From Metabacillus litoralis (GTDB lineage Bacteria > Bacillota > Bacilli > Bacillales > Bacillaceae), in NCBI RefSeq assembly GCF_020524045.1, contig NZ_JAIVKL010000012.1, forward strand, positions 1-64,000: a stretch of 64,000 nt of DNA. The letters run 5' to 3'. Position numbers and translations under genes: made by a program. Below the pieces are notes generated by a model, which saw nothing but the letters and a program-made list of their open reading frames with translations, was not told the DNA's origin and did no database searches. Each line of letters starts with the position of its first letter. Position 1 is the first letter of the stretch. Positions 16,626 through 25,348 of the stretch are shown one piece after another.

Positions 16626-17978
16626 AATCCCTTGATTCATCATTGAAATATAGTAGGAAACTGCTACAGTAGCAAGTTTATCTTCTCTGGCCTCCACCAT
16701 TTGGAGGCCTTGTTTTTCCCACTTAATTTTCTCTCGTTTTTTAAACAATTGTTGCTGTTGGGCTATGCTTTTTTTCATTGCTTTTTGTACATCGCTAGGC
16801 TCAGCTTTCACTTCATTCAAGAGAAATTCATCCTCAATACCTAACATTAAAAATAAATGACGTTTACGTAGTCTTTTTAAATAGACGAGTGCACTTTCCT
16901 CATGGAGAAAAGTGTGAACATCACTAAATAAAAGTAATAAGCTCCTTTTCTTTTGGACCATTTGTAAGTATGTTAAAACATCAGCATAATTTGATTCTGC
17001 AGCATCCACCTCAAGGTTATAAATTGCCTTAAGAATCGTTTGCAAGTGTGCCATCCCTTTGGCAGGTGGAACATAAACCTTTACATTTTTAGAAAAAGCT
17101 AATACCGATACATAGTCTCCTTTTTGAAGCGCTGCTGCCGTAAGAGTTAATGCTGCTTCTAACACTTTTTCTAATCTGTTGCTTTTAGAAAGCTCAGCAC
17201 CCATCATTCTGCCGCAATCAATCAACACGGTAATATATTTTCCATGTTCAGGTTCATACTCATTTGTCATGACTTCTTGTAATTTTGCTGTTTGTCGCCA
17301 ATTTATTTTTCGAGGATCATCACCAACTACAAAGCTTCTAATCTTCGTAAATTCCCCACTACCTGATTTGTGTTTACGAATTTTCATTCCTTCGTGCAAT
17401 AGAAATTTCTGAGCACTTTCCAAGTAGTTTCTAGTAGAAGTTAAATCTGGTATTACCTTAACTGTATGTTCTTGGATTGTTTTTGCTTGCTTTTCCCATA
17501 AACCTAGAAAGCTTTTATATCTAATAAACAGTTCCTTCACTTCATATTTGCCTCTTTCCTTTGCTATGGTCTCGTATGAAGTTATAGTGGAACTTTCACC
17601 TTGAACAACCCCTGTAATGGGAAAACTTCTTTGAAAGGTTTGTGGAATTCCATCAATTATTCTGAACTTAGCTTTATATTTAGAATTATTTTTTATTGAA
17701 ATTTCGATTTTATAAGAAATTCCCCTCTCCATCTCAATAGGTAAAGTTCGCTCAAAAGCAAGCTCGTTTTTCGTTGGAGTTAGAAATACATCAATTAAAC
17801 TTATCAATAAAAAAAGACAATTGATTAAAATAAGATAAATCCAAGAAATATCCCACAGTGATATGATGAACAATCCTGTAGACATACTCAAGAAAAGAGC
17901 AACCAATTTCTTGGTTGGTAGAATTCCTTTATCTCGGAACAGGAGTCGCCCCCACAAGTTCTTCAATGATTTGGTCAA
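16620..17978 (-). CDS. DUF58 domain protein (vWA-like, MoxR partner)
   Basis: 452 residues. Two N-terminal membrane helices (about 28-65), an immunoglobulin-like segment (about 75-180), then the DUF58 core with GSGEFTKIRSFVVGDDPRKI and NWRQTAKLQEVMTNEYEPE, and a von Willebrand A-like domain with a DCGRMM pseudo-MIDAS. The TTG start has a good upstream site (GGAGGGAG at 6 bases) lying inside moxR, so the two genes overlap by 50 bases and are translationally coupled. The family usually works with MoxR AAA+ ATPases in membrane-associated assembly systems. Confidence 0.88.
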   Translation of the reverse strand: MTKSLKNLWGRLLFRDKGILPTKKLVALFLSMSTGLFIISLWDISWIYLILINCLFLLISLIDVFLTPTKNELAFERTLPIEMERGISYKIEISIKNNSKYKAKFRIIDGIPQTFQRSFPITGVVQGESSTITSYETIAKERGKYEVKELFIRYKSFLGLWEKQAKTIQEHTVKVIPDLTSTRNYLESAQKFLLHEGMKIRKHKSGSGEFTKIRSFVVGDDPRKINWRQTAKLQEVMTNEYEPEHGKYITVLIDCGRMMGAELSKSNRLEKVLEAALTLTAAALQKGDYVSVLAFSKNVKVYVPPAKGMAHLQTILKAIYNLEVDAAESNYADVLTYLQMVQKKRSLLLLFSDVHTFLHEESALVYLKRLRKRHLFLMLGIEDEFLLNEVKAEPSDVQKAMKKSIAQQQQLFKKREKIKWEKQGLQMVEAREDKLATVAVSYYISMMNQGIL

Positions 17979-18855
17979 CGGTTGCTCCCTCCAATTCTAC
18001 ATGTGGAGATAATTGTATACGATGCCTTAAACTCGGCTTTGCCACGATTTTAATATCATCTGGTGTAACATAATCACGCCCAGATAAGTAAGCCCATGCT
18101 CTTCCTGCTCTTCCTATTGAGATCGCAGCTCTGGTACTAGCTCCAAACTGGATTGAATCAGTTTCTCGTGTTCTTCTTACAAGTTGCATAATGTAATCTA
18201 GAACACTATCACTTAAAGTGATTTTTTCAATTTCATGTCTGATCTGTAAAAACGTTTCTCTATCAAGTATTTGTTCTAAGCTAGAATTCATTTCATTTTC
18301 TAACACTTGCTTTAAAACTTGTTTTTCATCCTCAAATGTTGGGAAATCAATCAATAATTTAAATAAAAATCGATCCTGTTGAGCCTCTGGTAAAGGATAT
18401 GTGCCTTCAAATTCAATTGGATTTTGTGTAGCTACAACGAAAAACATATCTGATAATGGATATGTTTCACCTTGGATGGTGACTTGTTTTTCTTCCATTG
18501 CTTCTAATAAGGCTGCTTGTGTTTTAGCTGGCGTTCGATTAATTTCATCGGCTAAAAGAACATTTGTAAAAATCGGCCCTTTTAATGTTTGAAAAGAACC
18601 TTCTTTCATGTTGTAAATTGTACTTCCAGTAATATCACTAGGAAGTAAATCGGGAGTAAATTGAATTCGATTGTACTCACCACCTAAAAGGCTTGCAAGT
18701 GTCTTGACCATCTGGGTTTTCCCTGTTCCAGGTACTCCTTCTATTAACACATGACCGCCTGCTAGAATCGAAGATAACAACAGTTTGAGATTAAAACTTT
18801 GTCCTACGATTCGTTGTTCATACTTTTCAAATAAGGATGCTAATTTCGAATTCAT
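17929..18855 (-). CDS. MoxR-family AAA+ ATPase
   Basis: A 308-residue AAA+ chaperone-like ATPase. Walker A GVPGTGKT (about 40-47), Walker B LLADEINR (about 105-112), sensor 1 VVATQNP, and a C-terminal lid with sensor 2 arginine in FGASTRAAISIGRAGRAWA. GVPGTGKTQMV and the EGTYPLPEAQQDRF segment are standard for MoxR. Such ATPases remodel or help assemble protein complexes bearing vWA/DUF58 partners. It starts 4 bases inside the DUF4350 gene (ATG/TGA overlap) and runs into the DUF58 gene. Confidence 0.93.
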   Translation of the reverse strand: MNSKLASLFEKYEQRIVGQSFNLKLLLSSILAGGHVLIEGVPGTGKTQMVKTLASLLGGEYNRIQFTPDLLPSDITGSTIYNMKEGSFQTLKGPIFTNVLLADEINRTPAKTQAALLEAMEEKQVTIQGETYPLSDMFFVVATQNPIEFEGTYPLPEAQQDRFLFKLLIDFPTFEDEKQVLKQVLENEMNSSLEQILDRETFLQIRHEIEKITLSDSVLDYIMQLVRRTRETDSIQFGASTRAAISIGRAGRAWAYLSGRDYVTPDDIKIVAKPSLRHRIQLSPHVELEGATVDQIIEELVGATPVPR

Positions 18856-19994
18856 CCTTCCTCCACCTCTTTCCTTAAATGCTCAAGCTTTTTAGACCAA
18901 AATAAATACTCTTGTTTCGTAACCTTTTCTTTAGTTAGTACGTTTGTTAGTCCATCAAGAAAGTTCGCTATTTCATCTTTAGTAAACGAATTTTTCCATT
19001 TTTTCTCTAAATCGTTATTTATATCTTCCCATGCTCTACTGTATGGAATACTCCAATTCTCTTGAAGAAGCAACTTAACATAATCTGCTTGAATCATTAG
19101 AGAATCACGGAAATTTCTACTTCTTATATACCATGCGGCGATGGCTTTAATACGCTCATCACTAAATCTAACTGTCTCTTCTCTAGCAACAAGTATAGGA
19201 CCAAATCGCTTTCCACGATACCAGAGATAAAGAATAGTTATGATCATCCCTTGTAAAAGTAAAACTAAAAACCACCTTGGATAAATTGAGAAAAATGATG
19301 ATGAATTTTGCTGCCCATGAACATATTCATCAAAAAGATAAGAATTACCATCGACCTTATTGAATAATGTCAATAGAAGTGATGTATGATCACCTTTCGT
19401 AATTTCTCCGTTCATTAACCATTCAGGGGTATTTGCAACTAGTAGCTCTCCATCTCCATAAGATCGTTTTAAAGCCAATACGCCATCATATTCACTATGT
19501 AATAAAATCTCATCTCCACTATATGATTCAAGAGTAATACTAGAATTGACTTCTGCACTGTACTTGTTGCCTTTTTCGTCAAGGATCGTACCATCTGGAA
19601 ATAATGATTCATCATTCTTCACATTGATGTCAAAAAAACCTTTTGGATTTTTACTAAATAAAATAATTGAATTGCCTCTTTCAATAAAATTCATGTAAGC
19701 TTCCATCTCTTCTGTACTAGGTACAAATGTTGGCTCAATCATAATAAGCACTTGATTATGATTATCTGTTTTAGGTAGTAAATTAGGTGGTTGAGACCAC
19801 CTAGCAACAGATGTCATTTCGTTTTCCAAATACGTATAAAATGCCTTTGTACCATTAGGAGCAGGGGAATTTGACACATAATTAGGATAATACTTTGGCT
19901 TTTCTGAAGAAAGGAAATAGCTACTTAAAAAGAAAATGAGCAAAAGAATAGGTATCAAAATCCATTTTTTCAGATCTAAAGATTTACTCGACAA
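18852..19994 (-). CDS. DUF4350 domain membrane protein
   Basis: 380 residues: an N-terminal membrane anchor (about 11-27), a luminal/extracytoplasmic domain of the DUF4350 type (about 40-230; NGTKAFYTYLENE and the VLIMIEPTFVPSTEE...GNSIILFSK core look like a class I glutamine amidotransferase-like fold without a visible catalytic Cys), a second helix (about 248-264) and a C-terminal cytoplasmic helical region. Adjacent to and coupled with MoxR; this gene combination is conserved but functionally undescribed. Overlap of 4 bases with moxR, gap of 2 bases from the DUF4129 gene. Confidence 0.8.
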   Translation of the reverse strand: MSSKSLDLKKWILIPILLLIFFLSSYFLSSEKPKYYPNYVSNSPAPNGTKAFYTYLENEMTSVARWSQPPNLLPKTDNHNQVLIMIEPTFVPSTEEMEAYMNFIERGNSIILFSKNPKGFFDINVKNDESLFPDGTILDEKGNKYSAEVNSSITLESYSGDEILLHSEYDGVLALKRSYGDGELLVANTPEWLMNGEITKGDHTSLLLTLFNKVDGNSYLFDEYVHGQQNSSSFFSIYPRWFLVLLLQGMIITILYLWYRGKRFGPILVAREETVRFSDERIKAIAAWYIRSRNFRDSLMIQADYVKLLLQENWSIPYSRAWEDINNDLEKKWKNSFTKDEIANFLDGLTNVLTKEKVTKQEYLFWSKKLEHLRKEVEEG

Positions 19995-19996
19995 GA

Positions 19997-20668
19997 TTAC
20001 ACCCCTTTTCTCTCACCCTTCTCAATAATACGATCATAAGATTCTTCATACTCAAGCAAATTCATGACAATATTTTTAAAACCAAGATATTCTTTTTCTT
20101 CAACGGTTCTTTCTCCATAAGTCACTTCATCAAATAGCTGAGCTAGATCATAAAATTGATGTGCCCATTCTTTATTTACTTTCATGAGTTCATCATAATA
20201 CTCCCAATTTGTTTTCCAGATTCTCGCTTTCAGCCATTCCTTTTCATGAAAATAAAGCAATAGTGCTAAAAACAAATGACGGGTTGATAAATTGTACTCT
20301 CCTTGTAATTCTCGTGTCTGTGCCTCTCCAAGATGCTTTTGGTACGACCATTGCAATTCACCAATTGATTGTAGTGGTTGATATTGCTTTAAAGCACGCT
20401 TTCGTTTACCACTTCGAGTGATTGAGAGAATGACAAATACTAAAAGCACTAAAATGACAACAACAATTAATATCATTAATGCTTCTCCAGCAAATCCACT
20501 TGATGGTTCTATGGAAGGAAACAAATCCTCTAACCATTCAGCAAACCATGCTTCAACTGAGTCCCACCATTTCTCAATAAAACCAGGAGATTTTTCCTCA
20601 TATACCTTATATTCTCGTTTTGTTAAGATTTCCTGGAGTTCTTGTTTTGCTTTTTCTTCATTAAGCAT
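19997..20668 (-). CDS. DUF4129 domain membrane protein
   Basis: 223 residues. A short helical N-terminus with WWDSVEAWFAEWLEDLF (about 29-45), one membrane helix (about 63-86) and a C-terminal DUF4129 domain (ELQGEYNLSTRHLFLALLLYFHEKEWL and TNWEYYDELMK, the usual TNREYL-like motif). In other systems this domain is fused to a transglutaminase; here it is free-standing. RBS GGGGGGAG precedes the ATG. Second gene of the operon after the large membrane protein. Confidence 0.8.
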   Translation of the reverse strand: MLNEEKAKQELQEILTKREYKVYEEKSPGFIEKWWDSVEAWFAEWLEDLFPSIEPSSGFAGEALMILIVVVILVLLVFVILSITRSGKRKRALKQYQPLQSIGELQWSYQKHLGEAQTRELQGEYNLSTRHLFLALLLYFHEKEWLKARIWKTNWEYYDELMKVNKEWAHQFYDLAQLFDEVTYGERTVEEKEYLGFKNIVMNLLEYEESYDRIIEKGERKGV

Positions 20669-20720
20669 CCAACTCCCCCCTAAGGTATTAGACCTACATT
20701 GTTACTTAGTAGGCTTTCTA

Positions 20721-21644
20721 TTATTTTTGTTCGTCGTATTCCTCGATCAAATCTTTTAAGTCATCTGCATCATGTCTAATTTTTAGATCAAAATAAATAA
20801 CAGCAAAACCAACATAGAATAGTAGAGTTGTAAATAAAGAAACTGCATTTACAATCATTCCTAATAAAACACTGTTTCCTAATAAAACAGAGAATGATAA
20901 CTGAATAGCTCCACTAATTGATGTAGTAATAAGTGTAAAAACGATATAAAGACCAATGACAGACCATGTACGTTTTCTTGTTAACCGCCAGCTTCTTGTA
21001 AATCCAGGTGATCCTTCCTTTAATGTGACAGATCCAAAATAAAAGCTCCATCTAGTCAATAAATAAGCAATTCCAACAGCAAACCCTAAAAATAGAATAA
21101 TCCCTAATAAAATTCCTACTATTGGGTCTATAACCCCTGAAGCAAATCCAGCCATAAAAGTGATAACGAGTGGAATGACCACCATAAAAAACACGATTAA
21201 GAAAAATAAAATACTGCTACCGATAAGTGGCCAAAATCTAGAAAAAGCACCTTTAATAACAGAACTTACTGTGTATTCCTCTTCTTTTCGAATATGATTG
21301 ATTGCTAGTATAATAGCTGCCTGAGCAACAGGTAAAAATATCAAACTAAGTAAACTAACTGCAATTAACCCAATATCAGCACCTAAATTTCCTGCTGTTT
21401 CCGTATATTCATATGCACCTTCTTCAAAACTAGAGAGCACTTGTTCAAACCAATTAGATCCAGTGCCTGTTTCTCTAAAAAAACTTGTACCTGTTAATAA
21501 TTGAACAATAGCTTGAATAACATAAATCGGTCCAACTAGAATAAGTAAAATGAGAAAAAAATCTGAAAAGCGTTGCTTACTCAAGCGAAAAGTATGATCG
21601 AGAATTTCACCAAAGCCTTTTGGTTTATTAAAAAATGAGTTCAT
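20721..21644 (-). CDS. Polytopic membrane protein of the MoxR locus
   Basis: About 307 residues with six or seven helices. The N-terminus FGEILDHTFRLSKQRFSDFF is typical of membrane domains found with glycerophosphodiesterases and in DUF975-like proteins; many such proteins sit beside DUF4129 genes. I start at the ATG at 21644 (AGGAGG at 9 bases) rather than the longer frame at 21686. It is probably the first gene of the unit running to DUF58. No catalytic residues are recognised. Confidence 0.75.
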   Translation of the reverse strand: MNSFFNKPKGFGEILDHTFRLSKQRFSDFFLILLILVGPIYVIQAIVQLLTGTSFFRETGTGSNWFEQVLSSFEEGAYEYTETAGNLGADIGLIAVSLLSLIFLPVAQAAIILAINHIRKEEEYTVSSVIKGAFSRFWPLIGSSILFFLIVFFMVVIPLVITFMAGFASGVIDPIVGILLGIILFLGFAVGIAYLLTRWSFYFGSVTLKEGSPGFTRSWRLTRKRTWSVIGLYIVFTLITTSISGAIQLSFSVLLGNSVLLGMIVNAVSLFTTLLFYVGFAVIYFDLKIRHDADDLKDLIEEYDEQK

Positions 21645-21778
21645 GTACTGTTTCCTCCTACAGCTAATTAATTTTTTCAATATCACCTATTTTATCATTT
21701 TTTGCTATTGATTGAGTAAAGAATTTGTAAACAAGGGTAATTAACCCATTTTTACAATTAAATAGGAATAATTAGATT

Positions 21779-21924
21779 GTGCTTTTTTTTTGAAAGATTG
21801 TTGCTAATTGACGTTTTATATATTAGAACAATTGTACTATTGGATAAAAGGTCCAATCTGTAGAAGACGTTATACAGAGGTGTTTCCATTAGTATTCTAT
21901 AAACAATAGAGCTTACGAAACAGC
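21779..21924. repeat. Degenerate MITE-like element, family 2
   Basis: GTGCTTTTTTTTTGAAAGATTGTTGCTAATTGACG at the left (decayed from GGCTCTTTTCTGAATGATTG) and TTACGAAACAGCC at the right match the ends of family 2. No clear target duplication. It directly precedes the family 1 copy at 21937. Confidence 0.6.
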
Positions 21925-21936
21925 CTTTAATTAAAA

Positions 21937-22194
21937 GGCTCTGATAAACTTTGTTGTTGATTTCCGTTACAGGCATTCGCTTTCCCGGGAAAAAAGTACC
22001 TTTTTTCCTAGGGAAGAATAATGAAAAAGCCCAACTACCGGCTTTTTCAAAGTGCAATTCTTCCTAGGTCCGGGAGCCTCCTCGGCGCACGCGCCTGTGG
22101 GGTCTCCCTTTGACACGCTTCTCCCGCAGGAGTCTCATGCCTTTCACTCCAATCAACAAAGTGCTAAATATCAATATTAAGCTTTAACATAGCC
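21937..22194. repeat. MITE-like element, family 1, copy 2, with 8-bp target duplication
   Basis: 258 bp starting GGCTCTGATAAACTTTGTTG and ending TTTAACATAGCC, flanked on both sides by AATTAAAA (21929-21936 and 22195-22202). The core matches copy 1 at 6607-6811 base for base over long stretches but carries about 55 extra bases with an AAAAAGCC / GGCTTTTT hairpin. A 99-codon frame spans it but is judged spurious. Confidence 0.85.
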
Positions 22195-22235
22195 AATTAA
22201 AAAAGAAACACACTTGTCTCTAAATTAGCTTTTGC

Positions 22236-22346
22236 AGAAAACAAATAAAGACCCGAACGTTTAGGCGAAAGATTAATTGAACGATCACCTACTTATTCGG
22301 GTCTATCTTAGCTTAAATACTTATGTCCAAGTCTCTTTTGATTTAA
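22236..22346. other. Conserved-loop hairpin element, copy A
   Basis: Arms AGACCCGAA (22249-22257) and TTCGGGTCT (22296-22304) enclose a loop region containing TAGGCGAAAGATTAATTGA. The same structure, loop and flanks recur at 58984-59095, with the second stem base pair changed from G-C to A-T. It is not a plain terminator because no T-run follows. It completes the 21645-22404 gap together with the two repeats before it. Confidence 0.6.
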
Positions 22347-22404
22347 ATAGAGTATTTAAGCTTAACTTTTTATTAATCACCATGTTGTCAGAATGACTTA
22401 ATAT

Positions 22405-23178
22405 CTATTTAACATCTGCAACGATTTCGACATGATCATGGACTTCGGCTTTTTCGACATGAACGATAATATGATATGCTCCAACTTCTTCAAAAGTAAA
22501 TTTGGAGAGATATGTACCTTTTGACGAAGATTCATTTGCATCAATAAAATGATGATGGTCATTTCCTTCCTTCCAAATCTCAAAGCGAACTTTAGCATCC
22601 GTAAATGGAGTATCATTTTTATTAATAATTGTTCTTAATTCTTCTTCACTATTCACAGTAAATTCCCTTAATTCTTCTGTGGTGATATTTACTGTGCTTT
22701 GATGATGTTCATCTGCATGATCATGATTTTCATTACTAGTATTTTCATGATGTGTAGATTCCTTTGAAGTACCTTCACCAACTTGTATCGTCTTCGTAGG
22801 CATCGTATGATAGCTTTTCACATTTGTATGTGCAGTCACATCATAAAGACCATCTTCTTTAAATTGATAGCTAATTTTATATTGACCATCATCTATAAAT
22901 TCCGCATCAATTTTTTCAGATTCTTTCGTTTCACTTTTTATTTCAAAGGTAACTTCTGCATCATCAACTAAGTTACCACCATAATAAACTTTTGCAACAA
23001 TTGATACCTCTTCATTTTTATTAACATGTTCGTCAGCAATGATTTCAACTTTCGGAGCTTTCACTTCTAATTCTTCTGTTTCCGTTTTAGCATCTTCACT
23101 TTGTCCATTATTTTCAGCTGATTCTTGACATCCACTTAATAAAACAACTAAAGAGCTAACAATCAAGAGTTTTTTCAT
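22405..23178 (-). CDS. Lipoprotein with two YtkA-like (FixH-fold) domains
   Basis: 257 residues. A lipoprotein signal (MKKLLIVSSLVVLLSGC, lipobox LLSGC) puts it on the outer face of the membrane. Two YtkA-like immunoglobulin-fold domains follow, roughly residues 43-135 and 165-255, joined by a His/Asp/Glu-rich linker (HHENTSNENHDHADEHHQ). YtkA-like domains are related to FixH and to copper-associated proteins; the linker could bind metal. Starts at the ATG with GGAGG 9 bases upstream (23178). Monocistronic. B. subtilis YtkA has a single domain, so this is a duplicated form. Confidence 0.8.
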   Translation of the reverse strand: MKKLLIVSSLVVLLSGCQESAENNGQSEDAKTETEELEVKAPKVEIIADEHVNKNEEVSIVAKVYYGGNLVDDAEVTFEIKSETKESEKIDAEFIDDGQYKISYQFKEDGLYDVTAHTNVKSYHTMPTKTIQVGEGTSKESTHHENTSNENHDHADEHHQSTVNITTEELREFTVNSEEELRTIINKNDTPFTDAKVRFEIWKEGNDHHHFIDANESSSKGTYLSKFTFEEVGAYHIIVHVEKAEVHDHVEIVADVK

Positions 23179-23389
23179 ATTTGTCATCCTCCATTATTCA
23201 TGCTTACTATGATAACGCATAAGTGTGAGATTGTTATAGATGAGCTTGTAAACGTCATTAATTATTCACAATGTACCTAATAGATAAACATGTTAATGTC
23301 TTGAACAGTTCTAGAGTAAAGGCTATTTTTCGTTATGCTAATTAATTGAGTAGGTATGAGACTAAGGAAGTTCAAGTAGAAAAACGAGA

Positions 23390-23426
23390 AAAAGGTCTGA
23401 TGCAACTAATTGCAATCAGACCTTTT
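23390..23426 (-). terminator. metK terminator
   Basis: AAAAGGTCTGAT / ATCAGACCTTTT arms just past the metK stop codon; T-run on the minus strand. Confidence 0.85.
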
Positions 23427-23436
23427 ATTATCGTTA

Positions 23437-24633
23437 TTATTGTAAAGCTTGTTTGCTTAAGATTTCTGCTTTGTCTGTTCTTTCCCATGGAAGATCTAGA
23501 TCATTACGACCAAAGTGTCCGTATGCAGCTGTTTGTTTGTAAATTGGACGTCTTAAGTCAAGCATTTTAATGATTCCAGCAGGACGTAGATCAAAGTTTT
23601 TGCTAACAACATCTACTAAAACATCTTCAGAAACTTTTCCGGTTCCAAATGTATCAACTGAAATTGAAACTGGCTGTGCTACTCCGATTGCATAAGCTAA
23701 TTGAACTTCACACTTGTCAGCTAAACCAGAAGCAACGATGTTTTTCGCAACATAACGAGCTGCGTATGCAGCAGAACGGTCAACCTTTGTTGCATCTTTA
23801 CCAGAGAATGCACCACCACCATGGCGAGCGTATCCACCATACGTGTCAACAATGATTTTACGACCTGTTAATCCTGCATCACCTTGAGGTCCACCAATAA
23901 CAAAACGACCAGTTGGGTTAATAAAGTATTTTGTGTTTTCATCAATTAATTCTGTTGGAACAACAGGATTAATTACATGTTCTTTCAAATTACGTTGAAT
24001 TTGTTCAAGTGAGATTTCTGGGTGATGCTGTGTAGAAATAACAATCGTATCAATTCTTACAGGCTTATTATTTTCATCATATTCAACAGTTACTTGTGTT
24101 TTACCATCAGGACGTAGGTATGGAAGAATATCCTCTTTACGAACCTCTGTTAAACGGCGAGAAAGCTTGTGTGCTAATGAAATCGGTAAAGGCATTAACT
24201 CTTTTGTTTCATTACAAGCGAATCCGAACATAAGACCTTGGTCACCCGCACCAATTGCATCAATTTCTTCGTCAGACATTTGACCTTCACGAGCTTCTAG
24301 TGCTTGGTCAACACCCATTGCAATATCTGCTGATTGTTCATCAATTGATGTTAATACAGCACAAGTTTCTGCATCAAACCCATATTTTGCACGTGTATAG
24401 CCAATTTCTTTAATGGTTTCACGAACAATTTTTGGAATATCTACATATGTACTAGTTGTGATTTCTCCAGCAACTAATACTAAACCTGTTGTTACAGATG
24501 TTTCACACGCAACTCGTGCGTTAGGATCTTTAGAAATAATAGCATCTAGAATAGAATCTGAAATTTGATCACAAATTTTATCTGGATGGCCTTCTGTTAC
24601 AGACTCTGAAGTAAAAAGACGTTTTTTAGTCAT
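23437..24633 (-). CDS. metK: S-adenosylmethionine synthetase
   Basis: 398 residues, the usual length. It makes SAM from methionine and ATP. Signature motifs are all present: [20 protein letters not shown] near the N-terminus, [10 protein letters not shown] (about 120-129), and [19 protein letters not shown] (about 264-282). The start is the ATG preceded by GAGGAGG (24633), as in other Bacillus MetK proteins; a longer in-frame start upstream is not used. Expression is controlled by the S-box immediately upstream. SAM feeds MnmL, MnmM and, via SAH recycling, LuxS in this window. Confidence 0.98.
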   Translation of the reverse strand: MTKKRLFTSESVTEGHPDKICDQISDSILDAIISKDPNARVACETSVTTGLVLVAGEITTSTYVDIPKIVRETIKEIGYTRAKYGFDAETCAVLTSIDEQSADIAMGVDQALEAREGQMSDEEIDAIGAGDQGLMFGFACNETKELMPLPISLAHKLSRRLTEVRKEDILPYLRPDGKTQVTVEYDENNKPVRIDTIVISTQHHPEISLEQIQRNLKEHVINPVVPTELIDENTKYFINPTGRFVIGGPQGDAGLTGRKIIVDTYGGYARHGGGAFSGKDATKVDRSAAYAARYVAKNIVASGLADKCEVQLAYAIGVAQPVSISVDTFGTGKVSEDVLVDVVSKNFDLRPAGIIKMLDLRRPIYKQTAAYGHFGRNDLDLPWERTDKAEILSKQALQ

Positions 24634-24841
24634 AATTAATGCTTCCTCCTCATAATTCTTTTTCATGTTTTGATCCGGAACTCTTTCCTAAGTATGTTCT
24701 CACCAAATAAGTAGGTTGTTCATGGTTGAACACTATCTTTAAAGAATCACGTTGGCATGTTTTGTGAACAGAAGTATTATGTACCTTTACCACATGCTTG
24801 TCCTGGTAAAACTCTAATGAAGAAGTACTGTTTCTGTTATC

Positions 24842-25085
24842 AAAAAAACCTTTCCCACATGAGGAAAGGTTTGTAATCGTTCATCGCCTTTCGCTCTTAT
24901 CGATCAAGGGTTTTCACCTTGCTTCAGGTTAGCACCTTTGCATCGGAAAATATAATAAGTTGACTGCGCATCTTAATTTGAAGCATTTCTATTAATCGCG
25001 CACTCATCGCTTTCCTTTGATAGCAGGTTGCTGGGTTTCATCGGGCCTGTCCCTCCACCAGCTCGGGATAAGAGAATCCGTTCAA
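24842..25085 (-). promoter_or_regulatory. SAM-I riboswitch (S-box) with terminator
   Basis: On the minus strand the leader contains the S-box core: TTATC, GGTGGAGGGAC, GGCCCGATGAAACCC, GCAACC, then AAGGTGCTAA and a closing GATAAGAGCGAAAGGCGATG. It ends in a terminator with stem AAACCTTTCC / GGAAAGGTTT followed by T7 (24842-24872). High SAM should favour termination before metK. All hallmarks of the P1-P4 helices are visible. Confidence 0.96.
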
Positions 25086-25091
25086 GGACAT

Positions 25092-25120
25092 ATCATAGCG
25101 TACTAACCTACTGGTGTCAA
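25092..25120 (-). promoter_or_regulatory. SigmaA promoter of metK
   Basis: TTGACA and TATGAT on the minus strand with 17 bases between, directly upstream of the S-box. Together these explain the 24634-25348 gap on the metK side. Confidence 0.85.
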
Positions 25121-25255
25121 CAAAAAACGACAAGCTCTACATACATTAACAAATAAAGAATTGTTCAAACTGTAACTGACTTATATCCTTCCCAATTTTG
25201 ATATAAATTATAGTAATTAAAAATATAAAAACTCTTTCATAAAACATTCACGATT

Positions 25256-25287
25256 AGTATGTTTTAATAATATTAATGTGTTATACT
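25256..25287. promoter_or_regulatory. pckA promoter region with CcpN-type operators
   Basis: TGTGTTATACT (25277-25287) matches the CcpN consensus TRTGHYATAYW at every position and includes a -10 box TATACT. A weaker second site TATGTTTTAAT sits about 21 bases upstream over the expected -35. CcpN represses pckA on glucose in B. subtilis, usually from two sites. Confidence 0.65.
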
Positions 25288-25348
25288 ATTAAAAACTGAA
25301 CTATAAACTAATAGCTTTTGATTATTTAGAAAAAGGTAGGTAATGGGG

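Noticed and set aside
21758-22057. 99-codon open frame on the minus strand
   Set aside because: It lies across a degenerate family 2 element and the family 1 MITE, has no binding site, and its sequence changes with the repeat copy.
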